Source: Branchipolynoe longqiensis (taxonomy: Eukaryota > Annelida > Polychaeta > Phyllodocida > Polynoidae). Taken from it: a DNA stretch of 64,000 bases. This document shows positions 11,027 through 21,479 of the stretch, in pieces. The notes beneath the pieces were generated by a model that saw nothing but the letters and a program-made list of their open reading frames with translations, searched no databases and was not told the origin of the DNA. The stretch spans positions 10,578,462-10,642,461 of the forward strand of contig CM059198.1 in assembly GCA_030323885.1 (NCBI GenBank), given 5' to 3'. The position numbers and the translations under genes were made by a program. Numbering within the stretch: position 1 is the first letter of the stretch; every line of letters starts with the position of its first letter.

Positions 11027-11123
11027 TTTTACCTCGTCCTCACCCTCTTGGCTATTTATAGCCCAGTGAGATGTTTACGTAGACATAATTTCTACTCTAG
11101 CTATCTTCTTATAGCCTAAGTAC

Positions 11124-12340
11124 TCATGACTTGCTTAACAAAGTCAAAGCCATGCTCTTATCTTTCTCTATCCGTTTGTTGTAATGCTTAGCAAACGATA
11201 GAGATGTTTTCCATCCTGCATTCTTTAGAATGGTTTTAATAGGAACCCCCAAATTCCTGGCATTTGATGCTACTGCACCCCTAGTAGACTGTGCTGAATA
11301 CTTCTTAATATCTATGCCTGCTGCTAACAGTATCCGGAGAGTCCACCTTGTTAACGTGTCTCTTGAAATTGGACCAAAAGGTCTAATGTAACTTAACAAT
11401 AATTGCTTATTCTTTCTTACATTTTTAGTATTCAAAATATATGCCTTATAGCTCTAACCACACAAAGCTTCTTCTCGTCGGAAAAAGCTTTCAGCCTGAT
11501 TGAAGACAGAGGATCACCTGTCCTGTTTGATTTCAATAACTTATCTAAGTAAAAAATCGCTTCTTCTTTTGACAACTCGATCTTATCTAAGTTTAACGCT
11601 AGTATCGTCTGGCCTCTGTGCCCTGTAATAAGCAGAATAAGTAATGCAACTTTAAACCCCAAATCCCTCATGGAAAGGTGTTTGTTATCTGGCCATCTCT
11701 TGAAAAGCTTGAAAACTTGCGAAACGTCCCAAAACCTAGAATATTTAGGCTTTGGTGGATTTCTTTCATACACCGACTTCAGAAAGCAATGTATCAAGTA
11801 ATGTTTCCCCACTGTTTGACCATCTATCCTAGGAAGAACCACTGACAAAGCACAGCGTGCTGTATTAATGGCGCCAAACCCTAGCCCTTCATCCTCCAGC
11901 GTGCGGAGGAAACGAAGAACCTGTGCAAGAGTTGGGGTTAGACAACCAATTTTAGACAGAGTACAAAATAGTTGCCACTTCTTAACATAGTGAGCATAAA
12001 CCTTAACAGTTCCAGGTCTCCACGCTGAAGAGACAAGTCTTTGTAAGGTCGTTTTATCGATCCCAAAGGGTTCAAGATGCTTCCTCAGAAGAGGAATGCC
12101 ACCAAGGGGGTCGAATGGACATCTCCCTTTGGTGCTAGATGTCCGTTGTGACACAGGTTGTTCGGTGCTCATTGGAATGTCACCGACTCCCGTGACCAAT
12201 TCATGGCTGCTGCAAGCCAGGGCTGTGACTCCCAGAGAGGAGCTAGCAGGATTGCCTTCGTCCCGTCGTGATCCATTTTCCTGGCCACCCTTCCCACCAT
12301 GCTGAATGGTGGAAAAGCATAAAAGAAAAAATGTTTCCAT
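11124..12340 (-). pseudogene. DIRS 1 tyrosine recombinase
   Basis: The N-terminal half has the core-binding region (WRPGTVKVYAHYVKKWQLFC, LRFLRTLEDEGLGFGAIN) and the box I arginine in GHRGQT. The frame breaks near 11440 by an apparent 1-bp loss, and the rest follows in the next frame: GPISRDTLTRW, STRGAVASNA, AGWKTSLSFAKHYNKRI. The tyrosine of KHYNK is the likely nucleophile and the R of STRG is the box II arginine. The residue usually histidine before STRG is glutamine (AQSTRG; DIRS 2 has HSTRG). It would join circular DNA to the target. Frameshift plus H-to-Q makes it inactive. Confidence 0.85.
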
Positions 12341-14324
12341 CTGAAAGTGAATGCATCAACTCGCCATGAATTTGGCTCTGGTTGCCATGACACATATGTA
12401 GCTAATTTAAAATTGTTTCTAGATGCAAACAGGTCAACATCTGGTGTGCCCCAAATAGAACACAATTCATCAAAAATGTTTTGTGACACAGTCCATTCTA
12501 AATGGTCATGAAAATTCCTGCTCTTTGCATCTGCTACAACATTGTCTTTACTAGGGATTTATTCTATTTTTAACCAAAGGGATTGGCTTCTGCCCAATCC
12601 CAAATTTTCTTGGTTATCTCATTACACCGAGGAGGCCTAGTACCTCCCATTCTCCTAACATAAGCCAATGCTGTACAATTATCGGTAAGAACTTTTACCG
12701 TAGATGTATTTGTATCCGCTAAGCTAGCTAGACCCAAATAAATAGCTTTTAATTCTAACACATTAATATGCTCATCTGGCTCATCAGGTAGCCATCTACC
12801 CCCCGTACTAACTTCTCCCCCTTGAGCTCCCCAACCTTGGAGGGAAGGATCAGTAGAAATGAATATTTCCGGGTCAGTTATTTTAATACTTTTAGGAATA
12901 CCTTCAATATTCCCTAGCCACCAATTCAAGTCCTCCAAACCACACCAAGAAATCTTCATGTTTCTATTGTAATTCCCTTTAGCTCTTGCTAAAGCCACAT
13001 TTTTATCAATTTCTAGTGATTTAATATGTGAAGCTGCATATTGCAACCCTTGGGAGTAAGCCACCATAACTCCAATAATAGCAGCCACCTGTCTAATTTT
13101 TAATTTCTTTCTTTTATTAATAACTTTACATGCAAACTCTCTGAATTTTGCTATTTTATCAACTGTAAGCGAGAATTCCATATTAATAGTATTAATATGA
13201 AACCCTAGAAACAATCTCTTGCTTTGGTTTTAGGACCGACTTGTCTAAATTTATCGTAAACCCTGCTTTTACTAGTTCCAATTTCAGAACCTGAATGGCC
13301 AACATACAACAATCTTTCCTTTCTGCTGTAATAAATGAATCATCTATATACAGAGATGAAAGTGGTCTCTGGGGGAAAAAAGCGGAAATGCTGATATTCT
13401 CCCATAGGTTTAGCATTGTCAGGGAATCGCGGTAAATTCTCGGAGATCGGGTTTCATATGTATTGGTATACGCTGATAGTGCTGCACCATTTGAAGCATG
13501 TATTAGTAGTGCACGCTGATAGTGCTGCGGAGTCTGCACCACATATTAGTATACGCTGGTGGTGCTGCGGGATTGAAAAATCCCGGAAATCCGCGGAATC
13601 GCGGAGATCTTTCATCCCTGTATATATGGGAAACACACAAACCCTTGGTTACTAAGCTTAGCATAAATTGGCTTCAATAATTTTGTAAATATACGCAGGC
13701 ATACTGACAATCCAATTGGCATACATGTATATTCATATAACTGTTTTCTCCAAACAAATCTTAAATATTTCCTGTATGAATGTCTTACCGATACAGGCTT
13801 ACCAAATCCAGAGCATTTTTATGCGAAAACATTTTTAAATTAGTATAAGTTACTAATTTATTCAACACCGTAAGATCTAGAATTACACGATGCGAACCAT
13901 TAGGTTTAGGCCTCAGAAAAATGTTGGAAACAAATTGACCTTCTGAATATTCAGCCTTAGCAATAACACCTTGACTTAATAACTTATTTACTTCCAAATC
14001 CGCCGCTTCACTTTCAATTTTAGAAAATTTATACAGGTTTGGTATTTGTGTTTGGATGGGTATTTCATCAAACAGTATTTGTATGCCTTGTACATAAGAC
14101 AAAATTTCAGCAGACGATGTTAACTCTGTCCAGTACTCTAAACAATTAGATACATTTTGAGCAACAAATGAAGCATTATCCTCCATTACCAGGACAGGTG
14201 GCATGACCTCAGGCGTGTGGGGAGAAGCAGTAGCTGCATCTACTTCGCTTCTCCTCTGTTGAAACCCTGCTGCCTTGGCTGCTGATTCGACTGGTATGAG
14301 CTGGTACGACCTGCATCTCTCCAA
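12169..14324 (-). pseudogene. DIRS 1 reverse transcriptase-RNase H
   Basis: From 14324 the frame gives FSKIESEAADLEVNKLLSQG, SNIFLRPKPNGSHRVILDLT and LVTYTNLKMFSHKNALDLVS, the RT fingers and palm entry. The motif A stretch (the DLKDAYY-type aspartate) appears deleted near 13785. The palm resumes as KYLRFVWRKQLYEYTCMPIG, is split by a 270-bp insert inside the YIDD box, then continues IDDSFITAERK. RNase H follows: ISTDPSLQGWGA, INVLELKAIYLGL and LTDNCTALAYV. A downstream block with TPDVDLFASRNN and WDAFPPFSM-like sequence (12489-12169) overlaps the recombinase start. It makes cDNA in intact relatives; this copy lacks a catalytic aspartate. Confidence 0.85.
13351..13620. mobile_element. 270-bp inverted-repeat element inside the DIRS 1 YIDD box
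   Basis: It is bounded by CAG(A/G)GATGAAAG inverted ends and flanked by TATATA on both sides (13345-13350 and 13621-13626). The interior repeats a TATACGCTGATAGTGCTGC-like phrase three times. Removing it joins the RT palm to the YIDD motif. The CAGGG-type end recalls hAT transposons, but the direct repeat is 6 bp, not the usual 8, so the class is open. Confidence 0.75.
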
Positions 14325-15025
14325 CCACCCCGGCCACGTTGTGATTGGTTCCTGAAGGTCTGGTTGTAACCACCTCTCGAACCCTTATAGTAGGGTTTCT
14401 TACGAGGGTCAAACCTCGGTCGCTTGGCTCTAGGTTGGTAGTCAGACATCTTGGTCTTCATACCCATTTGCTTGACATTCTTCGTACCTGTCTCAGCTCT
14501 CTTAATCAGGTGCTGCAGCTGCCCACCAAACATCTGGCTCTTATCCCATCGCTTACCCGGGATTGGTTTTGGTGACATGAAGAGGGTATATTCTTTCCCC
14601 TTCTTATCCTTGATCTTTGATCTAGATAGCTCTTTGCCCGCATCAGTAGGAACGTTCTTAAAGACATTCTCATATCTTTTGAACATGGCAAAGCTACTTG
14701 CTGCTGTGAGCACTTCAAGCCCATCATTGATAGTCGAAGCCAACGTGGTGAACCGATGCTCATTCGCCATACGGTTCGTCACCGGAGCGATCGCAGACAT
14801 CGCTGACTGCATAGTGTGCATGGCAGTATCAAACCTGCGCATTTGGTCATTCATAATGACATCAGAGTCCATTCCCCTTAGGAAAGACTCCTTCACACCC
14901 TTAACACCTGTGTGTTTCTCAGACGAGGGCGTCTCGGGCCACTGTGGGTTAGGCATAACCGGGCTAACAAGTAATCCCACCGACAACAAACCCCCGGCAC
15001 CTATTGTGCCGGCGGTTAACACCAA
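14240..15025 (-). CDS. DIRS 1 gag-like protein
   Basis: A 261-residue frame. The central region (RYENVFKNVPTDAGKELSRS, KEYTLFMSPKPIPGKRWDKS, QMFGGQLQHLIKRAE) matches the equivalent block of DIRS 2 (RYENVFTAVTTPAGKEVARS, KSKMFGGQLPYLFKEVE). The C-terminus is rich in R, G, Q and N (RGRGGWRDAGR), which suggests RNA binding. No zinc knuckle. It would package element RNA. The frame is open but the true start may lie further upstream. The frame overlaps the start of the RT frame. Confidence 0.75.
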   Translation of the reverse strand: MVLTAGTIGAGGLLSVGLLVSPVMPNPQWPETPSSEKHTGVKGVKESFLRGMDSDVIMNDQMRRFDTAMHTMQSAMSAIAPVTNRMANEHRFTTLASTINDGLEVLTAASSFAMFKRYENVFKNVPTDAGKELSRSKIKDKKGKEYTLFMSPKPIPGKRWDKSQMFGGQLQHLIKRAETGTKNVKQMGMKTKMSDYQPRAKRPRFDPRKKPYYKGSRGGYNQTFRNQSQRGRGGWRDAGRTSSYQSNQQPRQQGFNRGEAK

Positions 15026-15287
15026 TTTTACATAACTTTAAGCTTGCAAAATGCTGCTTTCCCTAACTAAACCTTTTAGGAAGGTTGCCAACTATGTTGG
15101 TCTTTTACTATTCTATATAACCAATATACATTGGTACCTCGTGTAGTGTAGGTAGTTGTAGACACCGGAGCTCACCGAACATATGTCCGTTCATGGCGAG
15201 CTGGGAATGCCAATTGACTGGGTGGGAGTGCTATATCTCACTGGGCTATAAATAGCCAAAAGGTTGAGGACGAGGTAAAATATATAT

Positions 15288-15619
15288 AGATTAGTTAGAC
15301 GAATCTCACCTGGGTATAGATGATGGATAACTGTTGTTTTACCGAGGTATAAGCCTCGGATAGACGTGGGCAAGGGAGAGGGAAGCACATCCGGTCCAGC
15401 AATTTTTACCTACTTATTCAGGATAAAATGATCTAAATAAAACAATAATAATAATGATAATGATAATAGAACTGTGAAGTTTTCCTGGTACAAGCCAACC
15501 GAATAGACGTGGAAGGGTGTGGTGGGTGGGCCCTTGCCGACGTCTATCGAAGGCTTATACCTCGGTAAAACAACAATTATCCATCATCTATACCCAGGTA
15601 AGATTCGTCTAACTAATCT
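15288..15619. repeat. ~89-bp inverted repeat of DIRS 2 (3' complementary region)
   Basis: Arms 15288-15376 and 15531-15619 are near-perfect inverses (AGATTAGTTAGACGAATCT ... AGATTCGTCTAACTAATCT). The loop holds an AATAATAATAATGATAATG microsatellite. The layout is the same as in DIRS 1, but the sequence differs outside the GTTTTACCGAG...AAGCCTCGGATA core. Confidence 0.85.
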
Positions 15620-15779
15620 ATTTTACCTCGGTATACAGCCTCAGGCTAGGGAGATGTTTACGTAACATCATTTTATCCTGTATCGTATTGTTAACTATTC
15701 AAAGATATGTTTCAACACATTGTAAATCAGTAATCGAAGAGATTTTTGAGAAAATAAAGTGTATTCTCACCTCTGTAGT

Positions 15780-16740
15780 CTAGTCTTTCAGTAACCGTCG
15801 GGAAACACCGCTCGACTTTTCCAACCGTTTGTTATAATGTCTTGCAAACGATCGTGCGGTTTTCCATCCTGCATGGGCTAGGATCCGTTTAACGGAAATT
15901 CCTAGCAGACATGCCTTTGACACCATAGAACCTCGCGTCGAATGAGAAGCGTATTTGTCTGTATCAACACCTGCCAGCTTTAATACTGTGATTGTCCATC
16001 ATGCAAGCGTGTCTCGTGAAATGCCCTTGTGTGGCCGAATAAAGCTCACTTGCTGCCATGAAGTCCTTAAAGCTGCCTTGAAGTCCTTAAATCTTTCGTC
16101 TTGGATATATATGCCCTTATGGCTGACACTACACATAGTTTTGGATCCTCTGTAAAGCTTGTTACATTAACTGTAGACAGGGGATCTCCTAACCTGTTTG
16201 ACTTTAACAATTGTGTCAAGTCAAATGTGGCCTCTTTGTTATCTATTTCAAGGCCATCCAGTGATAACGCAACAATAGTTTGTCCTCAGTGTCCTGTTAC
16301 TAATAAGAGGAGCATCGCTACCTTAAATCCTAATTTCCTAATATCTAAATGTCTGTTATATGGCCATTGTTTAAATAGTTTGAATACCACCGACACATCC
16401 CAAAACCGACTATACTTTGGTTTGGGTGGATTTCTTTCATAAATCGACCTGAGAACCCAGTGAATAACCTGATGTTTCCCTATAGTCTGGCCATTTATCC
16501 TTGGAAGGATAACCGACAAACCACCCAAAGCCTAAACCTTCATCTTCTAACATACGTAAGAACCTCGCGACCTGGGAAATGGTCGGGCTCATGGGCTTAT
16601 TTAAAAAAGGAATGCCAGCAAAGGTGTCGTTGACATGTCCCCGCATTGTTTCAGTGGGCCTTGGTGTGTCAGATTTCCTGGGGATCTTCAGAATCGCAGG
16701 CAATCTGTGGCTGTCGCCACTATGCCCGGTAGCCAAGGTT
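15780..16740 (-). pseudogene. DIRS 2 tyrosine recombinase
   Basis: It starts near SPTISQVARFLRMLEDEGLG and shifts frame at 16530, where it becomes LSVILPRINGQTIGKHQVIH and RNPPKPKYSRFWDVSVVFKL. At the box I GHRGQT motif the arginine codon reads TGA (C-to-T type change). The frame then continues open: LSLDGLEIDNKEA, LCVVSAIRAYISKTKD. Box II is intact (HSTRGSMVSKA), followed by HAGWKTARSFARHYNKRLEK with the nucleophile tyrosine, and a TAG stop at 15780-15782. A 25-bp GAAGTCCTTAAA duplication lies near 16060-16090. Inactive. Confidence 0.85.
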
Positions 16741-17271
16741 GTGTGTCCCAGTCGGGAACGATTAATATTGCGTGCACTTTGTCCATCTTGATCTTTCTGG
16801 CCACTTGGCTGATCATGCTAAATGGGGGGGAAATATAGTAAAATTTATTTCCCCAGATCAGAGAAAACGCGTCTATCTGCCAGGCGTTTGGTTCTGGATG
16901 CCATGACACATATTTGTCAATTTTAAAATTATTACGGGATGCAAATAAGTCGACCTCAGGTCGGCCCCATTTTTTACAAATAATTTCAAAAATGTTCGGA
17001 TTAAGAGCCCATTCTAAATGATCATGGAAATGTCTGCTCTTTTGGTCAGCTAGCGTATTTTGAATCCCTGGAATGTGTGCTACTGTTAGCCAAACCTGGT
17101 TTTGCTGCGCCCAATCCCAAATCATCTTTGCTAAATCATTACATGGTTTGGACTTTGTTCCTCCCATGTTCTTTACATATGCCATTGCAGTTGTATTGTC
17201 AGTTAGTATTCTAACATGTTTTCGTGGTACCTTTACGAGACTTGCTAGTCCTAAATAAATGGCTCTCAATT

Positions 17272-18742
17272 GAGTGATTCTCCAGAATTGGAGACCCCAT
17301 TGTTGCATTAGTGCAAAAATTTAAAATGTATTCTGAACATCTATTGTATACTATTTATAAACTTCCATGTGAGTGAAATCATCAACCAAAAACAAAAAAT
17401 CACTACCACCTCTGGTTTAGATGTAATTAAGCTTCAAAGAATGTTGATACACAGAGTGCCCTGTGTGTTACAATGTGACGCCACCATCATTTAAGTACAG
17501 TATCACAGATATTGACCAGATTATTGGTATGGGATGTTGAAGTACAACAGGAAAGATAACTTTTAAAGCACAAAGTGCAGTATCTACATTAAACACTGAT
17601 CACAAAAAAACTAAATTTAATTTGTGACACCGTAACGCACGTCCCATCACAAATCAAATGTTTTCCATCTTCTTCATATATAACAATGTTTTGTTGTGTT
17701 ATCAAAAGAATTATTCCATATAATATACTCATTATATGTGTAGTTCCTTAAAAGCAGATCATACATATTTGTCAGAGAATAGTGAAGTTAGTAGTTTGTG
17801 GGACAGTATTACATGTGATCCCACTAGGTCAAGACATAGAATGGCCATTTCAACTTTGGTATATTTTTTTACGGTCAAATAACAAAACATATTCACATCA
17901 AAATATCAAGACTAGACTTTAAAAGTATTGTAGAATTTTGATCGGATTTTGATCGTAGCCATGAATCACACGTTTTAGGGACGTACGTACATGTGCACAA
18001 GAACGTGACACCTCATCAATTATTGCAGTTTATGTCACTTCCTGTTGGAGTTTCCATCTAAAACATCACCAATCTGTCTGCTAAGATGGTTTGTTTAGTC
18101 TGGAGTCTTCCCTTCCCTCATTATGACATTTAAGCTCTCAAATTTCGAATTTGTAAATTGGTTGGGACGTACGTTACAAATGTGACACCATCAATAAAAA
18201 TTGCTTTAAATCGGCCAATTTCTGATAATTCCAGATTATTTGAAAACATTATAGGTCATAGATTAAATAAAAGTATTACCGATTATGCATACCATGCTTG
18301 ATAACTGATCAAACTAACGAACCATCTGTGCTGTCAGTGTGACACCAATGGTACGCACAGGACAGGTATGTTTACAGCGATATTGTCATGTACCTATGCA
18401 ATGTAAAAACTAAAAGTAGTGAAAAATATCTTTATTGATATAATCTTGCCAACATAAAAGCAAATTGAATTAACTGTGCTTGATAGTTTTCTTTATTTAC
18501 AGCTTCAAAGATGGTGGGCACTCCAGTGCAAATTCATTGCTGCCATTTTTTGGTTAATTTTCCACTTTACTTAATTATTTTTACACCTTGCGGACTCTTT
18601 ATGTGTCTGGTTTTGATTACTAGTGTTTGCTTAGTATATTCCCCATAGGTATATGAACAAATTGTTTTTCTGAAATTGTTTTGAAGAGTTTAGTGATTAA
18701 TAATGAAGCACATCCCAACGGGTCTCCAATTCTGGAGAACTA
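17272..18742. mobile_element. 1.47-kb non-coding inverted-repeat element inside DIRS 2 RNase H
   Basis: The ends contain inverted TTCTCCAGAATTGGAGACCC (17277-17296 and its inverse near 18718-18737), and CTCAATT flanks both sides (17265-17271 and 18743-18749). DIRS 1 shows the empty site. No transposase frame is visible. A GTGACACC/GTGACGCC word recurs at least five times inside (near 17480, 17623, 18006, 18181 and 18339), often beside ACGTACGT-like sequence. The 7-bp duplication resembles hAT-like transposition, but this is not certain. Confidence 0.8.
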
Positions 18743-19110
18743 CTCAATTCCAAAACATTAATATGGTCCGAAATTTCATTTTGTAACCATCTCCCTCCTG
18801 TTGCGACATCATTACGATGTGCGCCCCAACCTTCTAGTGAAGCGTCGGTGGTTACTACCGTGTTGGGTTCACCCATTCTAATGGGATTGGGAGTTATGAA
18901 TGTTTTCAAACCACCAGTTAATATCATTCATGCCTTCCTCAGAAATAAAGATCTTTCGTTCGAAATTTCCTTTTGTGCGAGCCAAAACTAAATTCTTATC
19001 TATTTCTAGAGATTTTATGTGTACCTTGCCGTATAGAATAGCCGGGGCATATGGTATCATTATACCGACCAACACGGCGACCTGCCTTATCTTTGGCCTC
19101 ATTAACTCGA

Positions 19111-19514
19111 CCAAGTGGGTCGCAGTATCTAGAAACTTCTCAAGTTTCTGTTTTGGAAGGGAAACCGTCATTGTATGCGTGTTCACAATGAACCCCAAAC
19201 ATTTAAGTTTGGTCGTCGGTAAGAAAACCGACTTCTTTTCATGAATATAGAAACCCAATCTAGTCAGAAAAAGGCATAAATCACTGACAGCATTTTTACA
19301 GTCATTAAATGACCAAGTGGGTCGCAGTATCTAGAAACTTCTCAAGTTTCTGTTTCGGAAGGGAAACCGTCATTGTATGCGTGTTCACAATGAACCCAAA
19401 ACATTTAAGTTTGGTCGTCGGTAAGAAAACCGACTTCTTTTCATGAATATAGAAACCCAATCTAGTCAGAAAAAGGCATAAATCACTGACAGCATTTTTA
19501 CAGTCATTAAATGA
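19111..19514. repeat. 202-bp tandem duplication in DIRS 2 RT
   Basis: 19111-19312 and 19313-19514 differ at about three positions. The unit covers the RT thumb region (GFYIHEKKSVFLPTTKLKC ... LEKFLDTATHLV). Because 202 is not a multiple of three, the frame is broken at the junction. The near-identity shows that it is recent. Confidence 0.9.
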
Positions 19515-19959
19515 CTGTGCGACAATAAAGGAATCATCTATGTAAGGAAACATAGTGTGTCCTTTTCTAGCCATGGCCGAAAAAAACGGCTTGAATAACT
19601 TAGTAAAGAGGCATGGGGCGCAAGCTAAACCATTTGGCATACATGGAAACTGGAAAAGTTCATCCTGCCAAACAAATCTAAGAAACTTTCGGTGTTCTGC
19701 ACAAATAGGGACCGTATAATACGCGTCCTGTAAATCTACGCTGGGCATCCATGCCTTAGGTGTAACCAAATCCCTGGCAGTTTCTAATGAAAACATCTTA
19801 AAATGGCGATATTCTACTAATTCATTTAGTTTAGTTAAATCAAGAATCATTCTAATGTCTCCATTAGGTTTAGGTCTGGAAAAAATATTAGAAATAAATT
19901 CCCCTGGCGTGTGAACGACTTTTTCTATAATACCTTTAGATTCAAAAAGCAAAACTTGA

Positions 19960-20766
19960 TTACTTAAGGTTTTGAACTAGTAATTCCGTAAACGGGATCT
20001 TAACTCCTGTTACAATCTCTAAAATGTTGTTATCTTTAGTAATTTGTACCCATTCTGAAAAACAATTAGAAATATTGCCTGCATTAAATTTTCTTATGTC
20101 AGTTTGTGTCTCTTCTGCTACCATCTCTGCTACCACTGGTGTTGTTTGTGTAGCAGTGTTTATTTGTTCCCTGGCCGTGGGAAGAGCTGCTTGGGCGCAA
20201 ACTCTTTGCGGAACGGGCAGGTGACGGGCTCCCCGTCCTCTGCCTTGTGATAGATAGCCGTATGAGTGGCCTGACCTCCCAGCTCTGTTGCCTTGGTGTG
20301 CCCGAAAATCCCCTCGAGGACGGCGGAATCTGGAGGTGTTGTCATACTTCCGGGTCATTTCCATGTTCTTGCCACTTTTGGCCTCTGCCTCCACTTCCTT
20401 GAACAGATACGGAAGTTGGCCCCCGAACATTTTTGACTTGTCAAGAGGCTTGCCTTTGATGGGTTTAGGCGCCAGGAAGAGATTGTACTCCTTCCCATCA
20501 TTGTCAGTCACCTTCTTGGATCTTGCAACCTCCTTACCGGCGGGAGTGGTGACAGCCGTAAAGACATTTTCGTACCTCCGGTAGCTTAGGAAGTTACTTG
20601 CAGCCGTGAGCAAGGCGATGCTCTTATCCATCACCCTCGCCAGCGATGAGAATTTATTCTCGGTCTGCATCCTGTTCGCCACTGGAGTTACAGAAGTCAG
20701 TGCCCCCAGGACAGCTTTGTGTATGGTGAACAGGAAGGACGCTTTCAAAGCATTTCTTTTCCTCAC
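19960..20766 (-). CDS. DIRS 2 gag-like protein, C-terminal part
   Basis: 268 residues: SVTPVANRMQTENKFSSLAR, RRYENVFTAVTTPAGKEVAR, KSKMFGGQLPYLFKEVEAEA, then an RG-rich tail (FRRPRGDFRAHQGNRAGRSG, QGRGRGARHLP) and a T/V/E-rich C-terminus. It is homologous to the DIRS 1 gag centre. The methionine is not the real start: the upstream frame (INKLREQIAGIKGIPEIVVK) continues from the N-terminal part through at least one frameshift near 20770. Confidence 0.75.
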   Translation of the reverse strand: MRKRNALKASFLFTIHKAVLGALTSVTPVANRMQTENKFSSLARVMDKSIALLTAASNFLSYRRYENVFTAVTTPAGKEVARSKKVTDNDGKEYNLFLAPKPIKGKPLDKSKMFGGQLPYLFKEVEAEAKSGKNMEMTRKYDNTSRFRRPRGDFRAHQGNRAGRSGHSYGYLSQGRGRGARHLPVPQRVCAQAALPTAREQINTATQTTPVVAEMVAEETQTDIRKFNAGNISNCFSEWVQITKDNNILEIVTGVKIPFTELLVQNLK

Positions 20767-20882
20767 TGAGATGGACTCCTGAATCCATCTCCTTGACCAC
20801 TATTTCTGGGATTCCTTTGATCCCTGCGATCTGCTCTCTGAGCTTGTTGATTTCCGCCGGTTAAAACGTATTAAAGTGGCCT

Positions 20883-21479
20883 TTAATTGTTTCGCACATC
20901 ATTGTGGTGGTTTTTATCTTTTTCGCCTTTTCTTGGCGGCAGTGCTTCCGGACTTTTCCTCCGATATTTGGCATAGAGACCGGCTCTCTCGGTCTCAGAG
21001 TCGGACTCTGTAGTTGAAGAGTCCGATGAAGAGTCGGAAGAAGAGTGGTTCTTCTTCTTACTCTTCTTCTTAGGCTTTTTGGTTTTCTGCCCTTTGGAAG
21101 CTTTCGTAAACTCGTCTCCTGACGAGCTCACTGCTCTCTTCCGCTTCTTAGGCTTAGACGGCCCAACGGTCTCTAGAGCCGAGTCAGTCTCCTCCAGCTC
21201 CGACGGGTCCTCCCACTCAGAATCTAGGACGGGGAGCTGTCGACTTATGTCAATATGGCTGCTGGGCTGAAGTTCTCTCAGCTTCTGCTCCACGAGCTGA
21301 TTGATCTGGGCTTTTAGGTCCCCCGGGTAAATCGGACCGTCATCACTGTCTCGTTCCGAACCGACCTCAGCCCCCGGCTGTGGGGACGGGGGAGCCGTCA
21401 CCCCTGGCGATGAGTCATAGCCGGTCGGCACGCGCCCCTCTGCAGCAGCGGGCGGCGGTTTGTTTCGTTTCGTAGCCAT
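20883..21479 (-). CDS. DIRS 2 gag-like protein, N-terminal part
   Basis: 198 residues starting MATKRNKPPPAAAEGRVPTG. A proline-rich and acidic N-terminus is followed by lysine-rich stretches (KPKKRKRAVSSSGDEF, KKPKKKSKKKN) with nuclear-localisation character and a serine/aspartate run. Low complexity, no fold recognised. It ends at a TAA before the INKLREQ segment, so gag is either two-part or disrupted. It is the first frame after the DIRS 2 5' end. Confidence 0.65.
   Translation of the reverse strand: MATKRNKPPPAAAEGRVPTGYDSSPGVTAPPSPQPGAEVGSERDSDDGPIYPGDLKAQINQLVEQKLRELQPSSHIDISRQLPVLDSEWEDPSELEETDSALETVGPSKPKKRKRAVSSSGDEFTKASKGQKTKKPKKKSKKKNHSSSDSSSDSSTTESDSETERAGLYAKYRRKSPEALPPRKGEKDKNHHNDVRNN

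Larger units (their letters stand above)
10713..15283 (-). mobile_element. DIRS-type tyrosine-recombinase retrotransposon 1
   Basis: On the minus strand it has gag (15025-14240), RT-RNase H (14324-12169) and tyrosine recombinase (12340-11124), the order expected for DIRS elements. A 47-bp inverted terminal repeat pairs 15235-15281 with 11026-11072. An internal complementary region at 10796-10827 pairs with 15217-15247. DIRS elements replicate through circular DNA resolved by the recombinase, not by an integrase. This copy is dead: RT is interrupted and the recombinase frameshifted. Confidence 0.85.
16688..19952 (-). pseudogene. DIRS 2 reverse transcriptase-RNase H, split by an insert
   Basis: RT: SNIFSRPKPNGDIRMILDLT, motif A MPSVDLQDAYYTVPI, CMPNGLACAPCLFTKLFKPF and the FPYIDDSF catalytic box, all intact (19952-19400). 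A 202-bp tandem duplication then breaks the frame. RNase H begins TTDASLEGWGAHRNDVATGG and HINVLEL (18927-18750), is cut by the 17272-18742 insert, and resumes LRAIYLGLASLVKV, ILTDNTTAMAYVKNMGG, HIPGIQNTLADQKSR and RPEVDLFASRNNF. In DIRS 1 the same RNase H segment is uninterrupted, which gives the empty-site comparison. Confidence 0.85.
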
